A DNA stretch of 44,168 nt from Verrucomicrobiales bacterium (lineage in GTDB: Bacteria; Verrucomicrobiota; Verrucomicrobiia; Verrucomicrobiales; DEV007): positions 1 to 44,168 of the forward strand of contig JAHEDC010000003.1 of assembly GCA_024641425.1 (NCBI GenBank). Direction: 5' to 3'. The position numbers and the translations under genes were made by a program. Positions 44,058 to 44,168 of the stretch are shown piece after piece (within the stretch, counting starts at the first letter, position 1; every line of letters begins with the position of its first letter). The notes beneath the pieces are model-generated. The model had not been told where the DNA came from and ran no database searches. It was given only the letters and a program-made list of their open reading frames with translations.

Positions 44058-44168
44058 CTAGAGGTCGGCGCTTTCGTCCTTGTAATCGGCTTCAAAAAGC
44101 AAGTCGTGCGGGAGGCGCGGCATATACGGAAGCTGGTAGCTTTTCAAGTCGATGCGGCTCTTGATGAG
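44058..44168 (-). CDS. 3' end of a gene running off the window
   Basis: The last 36 codons of a minus-strand frame, ending in TAG at 44058-44060, with the rest beyond the window. Visible residues include SRIDLKSYQLPYMPRL and LLFEADYKDES. Composition and codons look like protein, not noise. It is 12 bases upstream of the kinase gene, so the two are likely one transcript. Too short to place in a family; a second nucleotide-kinase-like protein is a guess that I cannot support. Confidence 0.6.
   Translation of the reverse strand, partial: LIKSRIDLKSYQLPYMPRLPHDLLFEADYKDESADL

Overview
The window looks like a chromosomal segment of a high-GC Gram-negative bacterium of the Planctomycetota-Verrucomicrobiota-Lentisphaerota group, most likely Verrucomicrobiota. 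The main evidence is a PSD1/DUF1501 pair (families largely confined to that group), a PQQ-propeller protein with a LamG-like tail, a GYF_2 membrane protein and an LptA/OstA-like domain that implies an outer membrane. Few genes have a clear Shine-Dalgarno sequence. I found no rRNA, tRNA, CRISPR array, prophage or insertion sequence.

Layout. (1) 91-7566, minus strand: PQQ-propeller/LamG protein, IclR regulator, PSD1 cytochrome-type protein and DUF1501 protein, probably one catabolic module. (2) 7738-12019: mixed small genes, namely a proline-rich protein ending in an LptA-like domain, a single-chain HicB-HicA-like protein, a GYF_2/bPH2 membrane protein, a YbjN-like protein, a CoA-binding protein and a 57-residue coiled-coil protein. 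(3) 12026-31780: a surface-polysaccharide locus. It has three glycosyltransferases (two GT-B, one membrane GT39-like), a minus-strand cassette of lower GC (DegT aminotransferase, FemAB-like acyltransferase, formyltransferase), an SDR/DegT pair, an AsnB-like amidotransferase followed by a wbpA-wbpB-wbpD-wbpE set, divergent rmlA and rmlC-like genes, a degenerate HNH-fold protein and an MsbA-like ABC exporter. (4) 31860-35632, minus strand: an Ada-type alkyltransferase, a fatty-acid-hydroxylase/sterol-desaturase family protein and a secreted GH32 fructan hydrolase, tightly packed. (5) 35720-42977, minus strand: a lipoprotein, a DUF6580-like membrane protein, pyruvate dehydrogenase E1alpha, E1beta and E2, an HtrA protease and two small exported proteins. 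(6) 43332 to the end, minus strand: a thymidylate-kinase-like protein and the 3' end of another gene.

How the genes fit together: region 3 can supply activated sugars (dTDP-glucose from RmlA; UDP-2,3-diacetamido-glucuronate from WbpA/B/D/E), decorate them (amidation by AsnB, formylation, FemAB acylation), polymerise them and export a lipid-linked product. The best leads are the single-chain HicB-HicA-like protein with a replaced toxin histidine, the lower-GC aminotransferase-FemAB-formyltransferase cassette, the AsnB gene next to the uronic-acid genes, the HNH-fold protein without its catalytic residues, and a hairpin that covers a Shine-Dalgarno-like AGGGG before a glycosyltransferase gene. 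Functions are read from motifs and gene context only; no searches were run.
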